Origin: Bacteroidota bacterium
Lineage (GTDB): Bacteria > Bacteroidota > Bacteroidia > AKYH767-A > OLB10
Assembly: GCA_016709725.1 (NCBI GenBank)
Contig: JADJMG010000008.1
Location: forward strand, 208,479 to 272,478
Direction: 5' to 3'
DNA length: 64,000 nucleotides
In this document: piece after piece, positions 9,503-18,634 of the stretch
Position numbering within the stretch: position 1 is the first letter of the stretch
Layout of the letters: every line of letters starts with the position of its first letter
The notes under the pieces: generated by a model
The model's database searches: none
What the model was told of the DNA's origin: nothing
Seen by the model: only the letters and a program-made list of their open reading frames with translations
Program-made: the position numbers and the translations under genes

Positions 9503-10716
9503 TTAATTTCCATCACTAGGAAGATCTAAATGCTTAATTTGACCTATTGCGTTTTCAGCAATACCTCTAATCGAATCATAAAGTTGAGTTGTTTTAAGAA
9601 TTACCTTTGAAATTTGCTTTTCTCGTTGTTACCATTGTTATTCTATTGACCTTATTTCTCGATTTAAGTCATCCTGCATTTGGGTAAACCCTTCAACAAT
9701 AGCTTCCAAGTGGTTTCTAAACTCGGATCCAGTTAGATAACCATACAATGTTTCCATTTTGGAACCTTTATTCTCCTGTGTAGAAACAATGGCTTGTATG
9801 GCAAGGATAGACTCTCTTAATACATATGACAACCCCTTAAATTCGTTAAATGAGCAAATCCATACACCTCGCATGTTCGTCATTCGCTCTATTCCTTTTG
9901 GATATGTATCTGTAATTAAAACCCAGATATTGCTTTTTGTCCCTCATATCCTTTTTGAACTTCTCAACCAACTATTTTGGAATTCTTTAGTTTTTGCTTT
10001 CATAGTAGATCGTTCCACAATCTTCAAATTGAGGAGAAACAACCATTTGAATACAATCACCTCCTCTTGCACCTTTCTTTATTTCTTCGATTCTATCAAT
10101 GGGAAAACTAGATTTTAAATATTCCTCAATTGCTTCCTCTTGAACTTCACCTTGTATCTGCATAGATCCTTGTAAAGCTTTCTGTGCAATGTCAAGCTGC
10201 TCTCGTAATTGTTGAATCACATGTTCTTTTCCGCTATTTTAAAAGTAGTTTTGGAATCATAATTTTTCATGAAATTTTCCTTTTCACTTTTATCATTTCT
10301 GTCAGTCTTTGCTCCATAGAAGCCTCCAACGAATCTTTAAGTTCAGATTTTTCACGAACCAATTTTTCAAATTCAACCTTTAAACGATTAAGTTCTTTTG
10401 TATCCTTAGTTTTCTCTTGGAGTTGCTGTTTGTAGCTATCCATTTCATCCGACTTTTCAGATTCAATTTGATCTCGAGTTTTTTCTCCCAATTATTTCTT
10501 TCGGCTTTGAATTTATCTTGCATGCCTTTCTCAATTTTATCAGCAATTTTCTCCTCCAATAATTTTACATCATTGAATTTTATCATATTGCTGTTGAACT
10601 TCAATTATTTTACTTGAGTATTTCTGATCAAACTCAACTTTTATACTTTCATAAAGTATACTTTGAACATCAAATGAGTGACCACATTGTGGACAATTAA
10701 TATTATTAGTTTCCAT
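9503..10716 (-). pseudogene. DUF2130 protein with zinc-ribbon-like start and coiled coil, interrupted
   Basis: The joined frame gives about 405 residues. It opens with N-C-P-Q-C-G-H-S-F, a short zinc-binding C-x2-C, then a long charged coiled coil (about residues 25-170). The DUF2130 domain follows: G-G-D-C-I-Q ... C-G-T-I-Y-Y-E-S-K-N, then K-D-M-R-D-K-K, a G-V-W-I-C strand and F-R-N-H-L-E-A-I-V-E-G-F. D...E-x-K recalls PD-(D/E)XK nucleases; that is my inference. Breaks lie near 10570, 10490, 10270, 10220 and 9990. Two TAA codons near 9630-9645 fall where lysines are expected (E-x-Q-W-x-Q-R-E-K-Q). It starts five bases after the 10722-11192 gene, so the two are co-transcribed. Confidence 0.6.
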
Positions 10717-10721
10717 ATAAT

Positions 10722-11192
10722 TTAGTTTTTAGAAATGAAAATGTTAATATCAGGGTGTAGTTTTAGTGCACTATTATTAATTTTTACTAATTCTTTAATG
10801 TTAAACGCCATATCTTTAGAACAAGCATTATTCTTTAATATTTTACCACCAAACTTATAGTTTGACTGCGCATATGAGCAAATATATGCATCAGCATTTC
10901 ACTATTAATGCCAAAAAATTATGAATTGATGAAAGTGTAGTCTTGAATTTATCCTCACGCCAAGTCATTTCTCCATCTTCTGAAATTTCCCATTCGTTTT
11001 CAAATATTTTAGGAAATTTTTAATTGGTGTGATAAAAATTGGCATTAGATTTATTGCCAATTCATCATTAAAGGAATTACTACTGTCTACCAGTATTTCA
11101 ATTTGCAATCCAATTTTCAATTCATCCAGCCATAACGCTAATTTCTTTAACCGCTCTGGATGAGGGTAGTTTTGTTTTTTCATTTTTCGCAA
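10722..11192 (-). pseudogene. hypothetical protein between DUF2779 and DUF2130 genes, frameshifted
   Basis: The joined frame gives about 155 residues of no recognised family. The N-terminal half is intact (K-K-L-A-L-W-L-D-E-L-K and L-M-P-I-F-I-T-P-I-K). Frame changes near 10985, 10915 and 10875 lead through N-S-E-M-L-M-H-I-F-A-H-M-R-S-Q-T to a stop at 10722. It starts 20 bases after the DUF2779 gene and ends five bases before the DUF2130 start, so it is the middle gene of a three-gene operon. The protein looks soluble and helical. Its conservation between these two neighbours in other genomes would be the key to its role. Confidence 0.45.
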
Positions 11193-11212
11193 GTTTTTAA
11201 ATTTTTAATTAA

Positions 11213-12684
11213 TTACATTGAGTTAAATATTTCAAACACTTTTATTATTGCTAACGTTTCAGTATAGCAAAATTCTTTCAATTCAGATATTACCTGACCT
11301 CCCTTTCTAATTGGGAGTTCAGCTATGAGTCGATAATATGATGATGCCTTTTCGGAATCGGAAATTTTAAGATTACTATATAAGTTATTATTATCTAGTG
11401 ATAAAAAGACAGCCTTGAGGTTTTTATTCTTCGTAAGTGAATGATGGAAATACCATCCGCTTTTTATTGGTTCGGATAAATCCCAACAACGTCTTATAAT
11501 ATTATCTATTTCATTCTTAAATTCAGGATAAACAATACTAATATTTGAAAGGATTGTTACTGTCATTTTATATTTATAAACAACTATCGGACCAACTGAA
11601 TTAATATCTGAAATGAGACTTTTTATAAATTGATATCTGGGGTCATGTGTCGATTTAGCCATGAAGGAACTTTCTCGAAATTGTTTAGAATCATTATTCC
11701 TAATTAATAAACAATATTGATATGGTAAAACTTCATATGGCTTGCAATTTTTATATAGTGGAATTGCACTTTCAAATGTCTCAATGTTTAAATAACTAAT
11801 TGCATCATTTGAATCAATAGTATCAAACCATTTCTGAATATTAGCCCTTTTCAATATTGGTTTATTCCGAAATACTGCTTTTATTTCGGAAAGTGTACGC
11901 TTACTTAGTTTAAAGTTATCTGGTAAATTTTGAATATTAGTAATTCCATTATCTTCAAGATAACGAACTTGTTTCGATGTAAGTCCAGAAATATTATGAA
12001 TATTACCTATAGATATCTTTGACCAACAAAAATTATAAAATTCACACTTATTAGGTCTAATACAATGGACGCCTACTTTCACCTGAGGCATTACATCCCT
12101 TTCTAATATTTTAAATATTTTAATAATTTCTCGATTTATTAAAACTTGATTATCTCTGCCCTGATAAGTTACATCTTCAATATTGAAAAGTTGATCTATA
12201 TCTATGAATTCTTCCCTTTGAAAATTTTTATTTAAGTATGCCATTCGAAATTTAATATTCCTTAACAGTTTTAATTCACTAATTACTTTATATTGAAATC
12301 CTACATCGAATATGTGCTCAGGTAAGCGAATCATTATTGCGTTATTAAACTGAATTAGCCAGTTTAACCTTTCACTTACTGCAAGGATATCACCATTAAA
12401 AGACAACGACATGTCTGGAGTAATAAAATATGGCGAGTAGATTATTTTTGAGTCTAAAGTACGAGGAGCATTTATTGAATTAACTGCAATTGACGAGTCA
12501 TCAGATACAACTCCACCTTTGAACAATTCTTTACCAAATGATTTAACAAGTTCTTGGTCTTGCAATAATGAAGGTTCATATTGCATAGACTTTTTGTTAC
12601 TAAATCTCATTTCCATAAAGCCCATTTATGGCACCTTATAAATTTCATAAATACATCTTTCGTCAATGTAATTTTACTATTCAT
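11213..12684 (-). pseudogene. DUF2779 protein (Cas4/RecB-like plus exonuclease-like), one frameshift
   Basis: The true start is probably the ATG at 12684, after AGGA; its frame gives L-T-K-D-V-F-M-K-F-I-R-C-H-K-W-A-L-W, the usual DUF2779 opening. A frameshift near 12610 leads to the 470-codon frame. The Cas4-like half keeps D of G-D-I-L and four candidate iron-sulfur cysteines: R-C-H-K, V-H-C-I-R-P, N-K-C-E-F and N-F-C-W. The usual catalytic E-V-K is Q-F-N. In the C-terminal half, Y-L-N-I-E-T replaces the usual L-D-F-E-T, and A-I-P-L-Y and L-P-Y-Q-Y follow. Both active sites therefore look inactive. It is first gene of an operon with 10722-11192 and DUF2130. Confidence 0.6.
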
Positions 12685-12728
12685 TTCCTGGATAATCTTG
12701 CTGATTAAATTTATCTGAATAATGATTT

Positions 12729-13631
12729 TCATGATGATAATTCTCCCAAAAGAACACTAAATCCATAATCACTTTCATTTCTGTGATTAAACCTAAAGGC
12801 AAATTCATTTAAATAGTTTTGAAGATAAGGGTCAGTAACTTTACGATATGTACCCTTTATCGACCTTTTAACAATACTGAAAATGTTTTTGGCATTATTT
12901 GTACTTGCCATTCCTCTTTTAAACCGATTTGCTCCCTTTTCAGAATGGTTTACTACCAAATGAACATATCCTTTTCCTTTAAAGAATTATAAGCTTTCCA
13001 TTCATCTGTGATGATTATGGAATCCTTTTTTACATCTAATTTTATTTTGTCATAAATACTTTCCTCGTCAGAACCAGGATACATATAAACATGCTCTTCC
13101 TACTCGCTCTGTTATTACCAGTATATTGCTATTCTTTATATTTGAACGTCCTTTTCGGAAATTGAAATTTTCTACTCAATCCTTTTGTTCCTGTTGAAAC
13201 ATAGCTTTCATCAATTTCAACTACAGTATTTCTAAATGGTTCATTTAATTTCTTTCCCATAAGACTCCTTATTTCATGCATTATCCTGTGAACACTAGGA
13301 TATCCTATAGCATATAATCGTTCTACTTCACGTGCGGAAATTGAATTTTGCAGGCTAACATCAAATACATAATTTCAAATAGTAAATTAAGCGGAATATG
13401 ACCTCTTGAAAAAATCGAATCAACCATTGGGTAGAAATGACTTAAACATCTCCTACAAAAAATTGCTTGTCTTCCACGCACGGGTGCATAATATTTTGCA
13501 ATGGAAGCTTTGCACCACGGATTTATACATAAACCATTTTTCGGACTTCTTATTTTAAGTAAGTGCCATAAACAAGAAAGTACAGTATTGTATTTCTTAC
13601 GGTGTTCAACTATTGAAATTTGTCTCAGCAT
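12729..13631 (-). mobile_element. IS1595-family (ISXO2-like) transposase, decayed
   Basis: The joined frame gives about 300 residues. The N-terminus has a zinc-ribbon-like C-I-N-P-W-C ... C-R-R-C. The DDE part shows V-V-E-I-D-E-S-Y-V (first Asp), I-I-T-D-E-W-K-A-Y (second Asp) and V-N-H-S, then T-N-N-A-K-N-I-F-S-I-V-K-R and N-Y-L-N-E-F-A-F-R-F-N-H-R. At the third catalytic place most relatives have Glu (T-N-x-I-E); here it is Lys. Frame changes lie near 13345, 13090 and 12970. No terminal inverted repeats or target duplication could be made out, so element ends are unknown. The adjacent DUF2779 gene is not cut by it. Confidence 0.65.
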
Positions 13632-13763
13632 ATTTTTGTTTTTTTATTGTTTCGCTTTTATATGAATTCCAATTTTTTTATTATCTTTGACAATAGAATA
13701 GGGCATACCCCTCTTCTTCCGAAGATTCAGAATTCTTAGATGGATGTGAATTTTATGAAATTA

Positions 13764-13792
13764 AAACCTGGCTTCTCGTAAAAGTCAGGTTT
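13764..13792. terminator. bidirectional intrinsic terminator
   Basis: AAACCTGGCTT and AAGTCAGGTTT form an 11-bp stem with one G-U pair and a short loop. T runs follow on both strands (TTTTTTATTTT on plus, TTTTAATTT on minus). It would end transcription of the 13903-14352 gene. Confidence 0.6.
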
Positions 13793-13902
13793 TTTATTTT
13801 TCCTAATTATCTATACCTTTCCATATGATTTTATCTGGATTTTTTTGTTCGATCGTCAAGCCTGAAATTTGGCTTTTCTCCGGCTCCCTTCCTGCTATTA
13901 AT

Positions 13903-14352
13903 CTATAGCCTTTCCCCTTTTTCTACCCATTCAATATGTGCACTATAAAATGCATATTTGTTTGAGTTGTTATATTTCATTACAAACATTTCGCCTTTAT
14001 TTACGCTATATATAATGCGTTGGTTTAAATTTTTTAATGTTTTCTCTGCTTTTTTTTGCTCGATTCGAGAAACAAAATCTTTAAATTCTTGTATCATCCA
14101 CACTCTTGAAATAATCTCATCAAAATATTTGAATTTAGAAATTAAGTTTTCGTGGAAAGGATAATGAGGATGTTCATCGTTATCTTTTATCTGCGCTAAT
14201 ATTTTATTTGATACTGAATTTTGAATTTTTTCTAAATTAATTACTTCTTCTCCTTCTATTAATTTAAGAAAATTTTCAACCTCAACTGTTTTATTTCTCA
14301 GAACAGATAGTAGTTGTTTTATCTGTTGAATTAACGCTTCTTTGTCATACAT
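13903..14352 (-). CDS. hypothetical protein, 149 residues
   Basis: This intact soluble protein is not recognised. It is mostly helical with a charged coiled-coil-like first half (residues 1-60) and a C-terminal part ending in Y-N-N-S-N-K-Y-A-F-Y-S-A-H-I-E-W-V-E-K-G. It is followed by a terminator and preceded, 33 bases before its ATG, by the first of two related palindromes, which suggests local control. It lies at the boundary between the accessory island and the core-like region. Confidence 0.5.
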   Translation of the reverse strand: MYDKEALIQQIKQLLSVLRNKTVEVENFLKLIEGEEVINLEKIQNSVSNKILAQIKDNDEHPHYPFHENLISKFKYFDEIISRVWMIQEFKDFVSRIEQKKAEKTLKNLNQRIIYSVNKGEMFVMKYNNSNKYAFYSAHIEWVEKGERL

Positions 14353-14384
14353 AAGATCCTAGATTTTAATTTCTATAAAACAAA

Positions 14385-14404
14385 TTTAAGACAAATATCT
14401 TAAA
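14385..14404. promoter_or_regulatory. palindrome copy 1, candidate operator
   Basis: TTTAAGACAAATATCTTAAA has 7-bp arms (TTTAAGA/TCTTAAA). It lies 33 bases upstream of the 13903-14352 gene. A closely related palindrome lies 190 bases away. The matching half-sites suggest a protein-binding site, but the regulator is unknown. Confidence 0.4.
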
Positions 14405-14591
14405 CTTTAACATAAAATTGAAAGTTGTTTGAAAAATACAATAATAAATATGATTTTCTTAAAAAAGTACAAAAATATCAATATTTAGAGATAAAGCAAT
14501 TGATATTAATACTTTACATATTCATTGAACTTTATTGTATATCCTTTCATGAAAAATTTTATTTTATAAATATTAACTTAAACAATACATA

Positions 14592-14613
14592 GTTTAAGAC
14601 AAATGTTTTAAAC
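14592..14613. promoter_or_regulatory. palindrome copy 2, candidate operator
   Basis: The 22-base site has arms GTTTAAGACA and TGTTTTAAAC (9 of 10 paired) with AA between. Its core shares TTTAAGACAAAT with copy 1. No gene starts directly beside it; it lies in the middle of the gap. Confidence 0.4.
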
Positions 14614-14875
14614 ATATATAGCTTTAACCAAGTTGGTTCAAATTAATATGTGCCTAATAAAAAAATAATAGTATGCCCAAAACGAATATAAAATAAGTCA
14701 TTACTATGTATTTATGTCTTTTATTCTAGAATAAGAATAAAAATTGAAACGATTGGATTGCTCTTAGCTTCAAATATACAACCAACTTATGTCGTTTTTA
14801 GGAAAAATATTTCATTTTCATTTAGCAATTTACGTTGCTTAAAAAACACTATATTTACCCTTTATCCGAATAAAA

Positions 14876-15273
14876 ATGGAAAATAAGTCTTTTAAACAAA
14901 TTGCCCAAGAATTTTTATTAAACACGTCTAAAGGAAATGGTCGAACCTATTTCGTTCAATATCTTCATGCCGACTTCAAACACCACAATGTGTTTTTTAA
15001 AGGTGACGCGCAAACTTTGCTTTTAGCCACGGAAGAAAATGCAAAAAATTATCCTGATAAAACTTTTGAAATTAAAAGAGCAATGCAAGATGGAGATTTG
15101 GTGGCGGTTCATTCGCATGCAACACTGAAAAAGGAAGATCCTGGATTTGCCTGATTCATATCTTTCAATTTAAAGATGGAAAAATAATTGAAATGTGGGA
15201 TTTTGGTCAAGCTGTTCCTGCTGAGATGGTGAATGAAAATGGAATGTTTAAGTACTCAAAAAGAAACGTATGA
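14876..15273 (+). pseudogene. SnoaL-like (NTF2 superfamily) protein, one frameshift
   Basis: The first 92 codons show F-K-Q-I-A-Q-E-F-L ... T-F-E-I-K-R-A-M-Q-D-G-D-L-V-A-V-H-S-H-A, the usual core of SnoaL-like proteins. After a missing base in a short C run near 15150 the next frame gives I-H-I-F-Q-F-K-D-G-K-I-I-E-M-W-D, the typical closing strand. The joined product is about 132 residues, normal for the family. Members range from polyketide cyclases to stress proteins of unknown substrate. The stop overlaps the next ATG by four bases (ATGA), so it is translated with the DUF998 gene. Confidence 0.65.
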
Positions 15274-15902
15274 ATATAATAAATCAAAAAACATTTCGAT
15301 ACGGAATTCTGGGTGCCACCTTTTTTATTGTTACTACCGTACTTGCAGGACTTCAATTTGAAAATTATAGTCATTGCTCACAATTAATAAGTGAGTCGTA
15401 TGCGATTGATTCTCCTTATGGAATTTATCTGCGTTTGTTTGGATTTATTCCCAGTGGTCTTTTTATTTTTCTATTTTCAATTCATGCATCAAAGATTTTT
15501 ACTTCATTAAATAAAGTAGAATTAAGACTTTACATGTTCGGAATTTTTATGGCTTAGCTACGGTGGTCGTGAGTATTTTCCCTTGTGATGCTGGTTGCAA
15601 TAAAGAACTCGTCGATCCCAGCACCTCTCAACTCATTCACAATACAACTGGATTACTCACTTATTTAATCGTTCCTTTTAGCATCATTCTAATTGGCTCT
15701 ACATTGAAGAAAGAAAATAAATTTATCTCCTTATCGAGATTAAGTATGTTCCTTAGTTTTTATCCTTCTTCTTTGTCATCATTTTTTTAGTGAATTATCA
15801 TCTCCGTTTATTGGACTCATCCAAAGAGTAACGGAAGGAACGATTCTGATTTGGATGATTATGTTTGCCATCGAAACAAAAAAAATAATGAGTCCAAAGT
15901 GA
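15270..15902 (+). pseudogene. DUF998 membrane protein, frameshifted
   Basis: Joined frames give about 210 residues with around six hydrophobic segments. The first frame ends at G-I-F-M-A-stop; adding one T in the run at 15544-15550 gives Y-G-L-A-T-V-V-V-S-I-F-P-C-D-A-G-C, where F-P-C-D is a DUF998 hallmark. H-N-T-T-G-L-L-T-Y follows. A further break near 15785 joins to F-I-G-L-I-Q-R-V-T-E-G-T and the stop at 15902. The function of DUF998 proteins is unknown. It overlaps the SnoaL-like gene by four bases. Confidence 0.6.
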
Positions 15903-15944
15903 TTTCACTATGTTTGCAATCATCACATTTCAATTTAAACACAC

Positions 15945-16397
15945 ATGGAAAAAACAATTGTCAATTCAATACTTATTAATTCATCCAACCAAAATGTTTG
16001 GGATGCCTTGATGAATCCATCTAAAACAAAAGTGTATATGTTCGGATGTGAAACTATTTCCGACTGGAAAATTGGAAGTGACTTATTGTGGGAAGGAAGT
16101 TATGAAGGACAAAAAATGGTTTTTGTTAAAGGTAAAGTTGTCATGTTTGAACCCAATCAAAAATTAGTTTACACGGTTTTTGATCCCAATGGAACCATTG
16201 AAGATCTTCCGGAAAATTATTTGACGGTCACCTATTTATTGGAAGAAAGAAGCGATGGCATTCTATTTACTGTTACACAAGGTGATTATTCTAAAGTAGC
16301 TGATGGAGAAAGACGATATCAAGAAGCTTATAATCATGGGGAGGGCTGGAATCCTATTTTAGTAGCCATAAAAAATTTGGTGGAAGAAGAAATATAG
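15945..16397 (+). CDS. SRPBCC/START-like (AHSA1-type) domain protein
   Basis: This intact 150-residue protein has the START-like beta-helix pattern of AHSA1-related proteins: an opening strand, a V-W-D-A-L helix, then W-K-I-G-S-D-L-L-W-E-G, L-V-Y-T-V-F and a terminal helix after G-W-N-P-I-L. Such folds bind hydrophobic ligands, but the ligand is unknown. It follows the SnoaL-like and DUF998 genes by 42 bases and may belong to the same transcript. No signal peptide is present, so it is probably cytosolic. Confidence 0.7.
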   Translation: MEKTIVNSILINSSNQNVWDALMNPSKTKVYMFGCETISDWKIGSDLLWEGSYEGQKMVFVKGKVVMFEPNQKLVYTVFDPNGTIEDLPENYLTVTYLLEERSDGILFTVTQGDYSKVADGERRYQEAYNHGEGWNPILVAIKNLVEEEI

Positions 16398-16509
16398 TTT
16401 TTCCACATTACTCTACTTTCGTTTCAAGCATGCGGCCCATCTGCCCCAAACCAAGATCTTTGAATTCAAAGACAAGTATTTATCAAAATATTCCTAAAAA
16501 GGCCCGAAA

Positions 16510-16547
16510 TTGCTCATTTTTGATTAAAAATCACGAAAAATGAGCAA
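16510..16547. repeat. 12-bp perfect inverted repeat upstream of accB
   Basis: TTGCTCATTTTT and AAAAATGAGCAA are exact complements separated by 14 bases. No T run follows on plus, so it is not a standard terminator for the gene before it. It sits just before the accB promoter candidate and could be an operator or attenuator. Confidence 0.5.
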
Positions 16548-16555
16548 AAAATAGC

Positions 16556-16585
16556 TTGGAATGTCCTTTTTTAGACTATTTTTAG
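16556..16585 (+). promoter_or_regulatory. candidate accB promoter
   Basis: TTGG, 17 bases, then TATTTTTAG fits the Bacteroidota -33/-7 layout. It lies about 22 bases before the accB ATG and immediately after the inverted repeat at 16510-16547. Confidence 0.4.
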
Positions 16586-16606
16586 CAGTTCAAATAATCT
16601 ATCCTT

Positions 16607-17077
16607 ATGAATAAAAAGGAAATCGAAGAGCTCATTAAGTTTGTAGCTAAAGCGGGTGTAAGTGAAGTTAATCTTGAATTGAAAGACTTCAAAATAACCA
16701 TAAAAAACAGTAGTCCGAAAGTGGAGCAAATATATCATGCGGCTCCTGCTCCTATGCCGGTTGCTCAAATGGCAGCACCAGCGGCGGCAACTCCTGCGGC
16801 TCCGGCTGCTCCTGCCCCAGTTGCTGATGATTCAAAGTACATCACCATCAAGAGTCCAATGATTGGCACTTTCTATCGCGCTTCAGGTCCGGACAAACCT
16901 GTCCTTGCTAATGTAGGGGACGAAATCAAACCCGGAAAAGTTTTATGCATCATTGAAGCCATGAAACTTTTCAATGAGATTGAATCTGAAATATCGGGAC
17001 GCATCGTAAAAGTATTGGTGGATAATATGAAGCCTGTTGAATACGATACGCCTTTATTCCTCGTAGATCCATCTTAA
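16607..17077 (+). CDS. accB: biotin carboxyl carrier protein of acetyl-CoA carboxylase
   Basis: AccB carries the biotin that AccC carboxylates in the first step of fatty acid synthesis. The 156 residues have the usual layout: an N-terminal helical segment (1-40), an Ala/Pro linker (about 45-72) and a biotinyl domain (77-156). The biotinyl lysine is K120 in E-A-M-K, in the usual hairpin, followed by L-F-N-E-I-E. I-K-S-P-M-I-G-T-F-Y opens the domain. Length and all key residues are normal. accC follows after 140 bases that contain a terminator-like hairpin, so the two genes may be partly uncoupled. An inverted repeat and promoter candidate lie upstream. Confidence 0.95.
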   Translation: MNKKEIEELIKFVAKAGVSEVNLELKDFKITIKNSSPKVEQIYHAAPAPMPVAQMAAPAAATPAAPAAPAPVADDSKYITIKSPMIGTFYRASGPDKPVLANVGDEIKPGKVLCIIEAMKLFNEIESEISGRIVKVLVDNMKPVEYDTPLFLVDPS

Positions 17078-17171
17078 AAAAGCCCATTCGTTTTTATAAA
17101 ATTCAACCACTATATTGTTTGAATTTTTATTTTAACGACAAGCCATTCCTCAAAGATTAAAGTAAAATATT

Positions 17172-17201
17172 AAAAGGCATTTTCTAAAAGAGATGCCTTT
17201 T
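17172..17201 (+). terminator. hairpin between accB and accC, possible attenuator
   Basis: AAAAGGCAT and ATGCCTTTT form a 9-bp stem with a 12-base loop. The T run is part of the stem and only CTAC follows, so termination would be partial. It could set the ratio of AccB to AccC. Confidence 0.4.
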
Positions 17202-17217
17202 CTACAAAGACTCTCTT

Positions 17218-18555
17218 ATGTTTAATAAAATTCTCATAGCCAACCGTGGCGAAATTGCACTTCGAATTATCCGTACGTGTAAAGAAATGGGTATTCGCAC
17301 TGTCGCTGTTTATTCTACTGCCGACAAAGAAAGTTTGCATGTACGTTTTGCAGATGAAGCGGTTTGCATTGGGACCTCCTCCCAGTCGTGATTCGTATTT
17401 AAACATGCAACGCATTTTAGCGGCTGCAGAATTAACGAATGCAGATGCGATTCATCCTGGCTATGGTTTCTTGAGTGAGAATTCAAAATTTTCGGCCATC
17501 TGTGCAAAGCATGGCATTAAATTTATTGGTGCTACGCCTGAGCAAATTGATGCGATGGGTGACAAAGCCAATGCGAAGATGACGATGAAGAAAGCTGGCG
17601 TTCCTACTATTCCTGGATCGGATGGCTTGCTTGAAAATGTTGAGCACGCAAAAAAAGTGGCGAAGGAAATGAAGTATCCTGTCATCATCAAAGCAACTGC
17701 TGGTGGCGGTGGTAAGGGAATGCGTATTGTGTGGAAGGAAGATGAGATTGTAAAAGCATTTGAAAATGCACAAACCGAAGCCGGTGCTGCTTTTGGAAAC
17801 GATGGTTTGTACATGGAAAAATACATTGAGGAACCACGTCATATCGAAATACAAATTGCAGGCGATCAGTACGGAAAAGCGTGTCACTTAAGTGAACGTG
17901 ATTGTTCGATTCAACGTCGTCACCAAAAATTATTAGAGGAGACGCCGAGTCCGTTCATGACAGAAAAATTGCGCGAAGCGATGGGCGATGCGGCGATCAA
18001 AGCAACCTTAGCCAGCAATTACGAAGGTGTGGGTACCATTGAATTTTTAGTAGATAAGCATAGTGATTTTTATTTCATGGAGATGAATACTCGTATTCAA
18101 GTGGAGCACACCATTACCGAAGAAGTAATCAACTACGATTTAATTAAAGAACAAATAAAGATTGCTGCCGGTGTTCCCATCAGCGGAAAAAATCATATTC
18201 CAACTATGCATGCGATTGAATGCAGAATTAATGCAGAAGATCCGTACAATGATTTTCGTCCATGTCCAGGAAAGATTACGGTATTGCATCAACCGGGAGG
18301 ACACGGCGTGCGTGTTGACTCGCATATTTATGCGGGCTATACCATCCCTCCCTATTACGATTCGATGATTGCTAAGTTGATCACCATTGCGCAAACGCGT
18401 GAAGAAGCGATTCAAACGATGGAGCGTGCGTTGAGTGAGTTCGTTATTGAAGGAATAAAAACGACGATTCCTTCCATCAACAATTAATGTTGAACGAAGA
18501 TTTTAGAAAAGGAAATTACACCACCAAGTTTTTAGAAAACTTTGTGTTGAAATAA
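17218..18555 (+). pseudogene. accC: biotin carboxylase of acetyl-CoA carboxylase, two single-base frameshifts
   Basis: AccC carboxylates the biotin of AccB using ATP and bicarbonate. From the ATG at 17218 the frame gives M-F-N-K-I-L-I-A-N-R-G-E-I-A-L-R, the invariant N-terminus. One extra G in GGGA near 17371 then shifts it out of the main frame (P-P-P-S-R-D-S-Y...). The body has the ATP-grasp glycine loop G-G-G-G-K-G-M-R, R-D-C-S-I-Q-R-R-H-Q-K and M-N-T-R-I-Q-V-E-H. Near 18473 one missing T causes an early stop; the next frame continues H-Q-Q-L-M-L-N-E-D-F to TAA at 18555. The joined length is about 445 residues, normal for AccC. It should be essential, so sequence error is likelier than loss. 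Confidence 0.85.
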
Positions 18556-18567
18556 ATTGATTTAATT

Positions 18568-18604
18568 CACAGGAGAATTATTTTATTTCTCTTGTGCTTT
18601 TTTT
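18568..18604 (+). terminator. intrinsic terminator after accC
   Basis: CACAGGAGAA pairs with TTCTCTTGTG (9 of 10), then CTTTTTTT. It lies 12 bases after the reconstructed accC stop, which supports the joined accC model. Confidence 0.7.
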
Positions 18605-18634
18605 GCAGATGGATTCATTGAAAAAATCAAGTTG

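Larger units (their letters stand above)
14353..14875. other. AT-rich gap between accessory island and core genes
   Basis: No gene is seen in this 523-base stretch. It holds two related palindromes (14385-14404 and 14592-14613). A TATATTTA run at about 14849-14856 resembles a -7 box for the SnoaL-like gene. Confidence 0.5.

Noticed and set aside
12600..13631. IS insertion into the DUF2779 gene
   Set aside because: The DUF2779 N-terminus (L-T-K-D-V-F ... C-H-K-W) was found in another frame just before 12625, so the gene lies wholly beside the transposase.
13700..13760. tRNA-like or attachment site near the island boundary
   Set aside because: No cloverleaf, T-loop consensus or direct repeat partner could be found.
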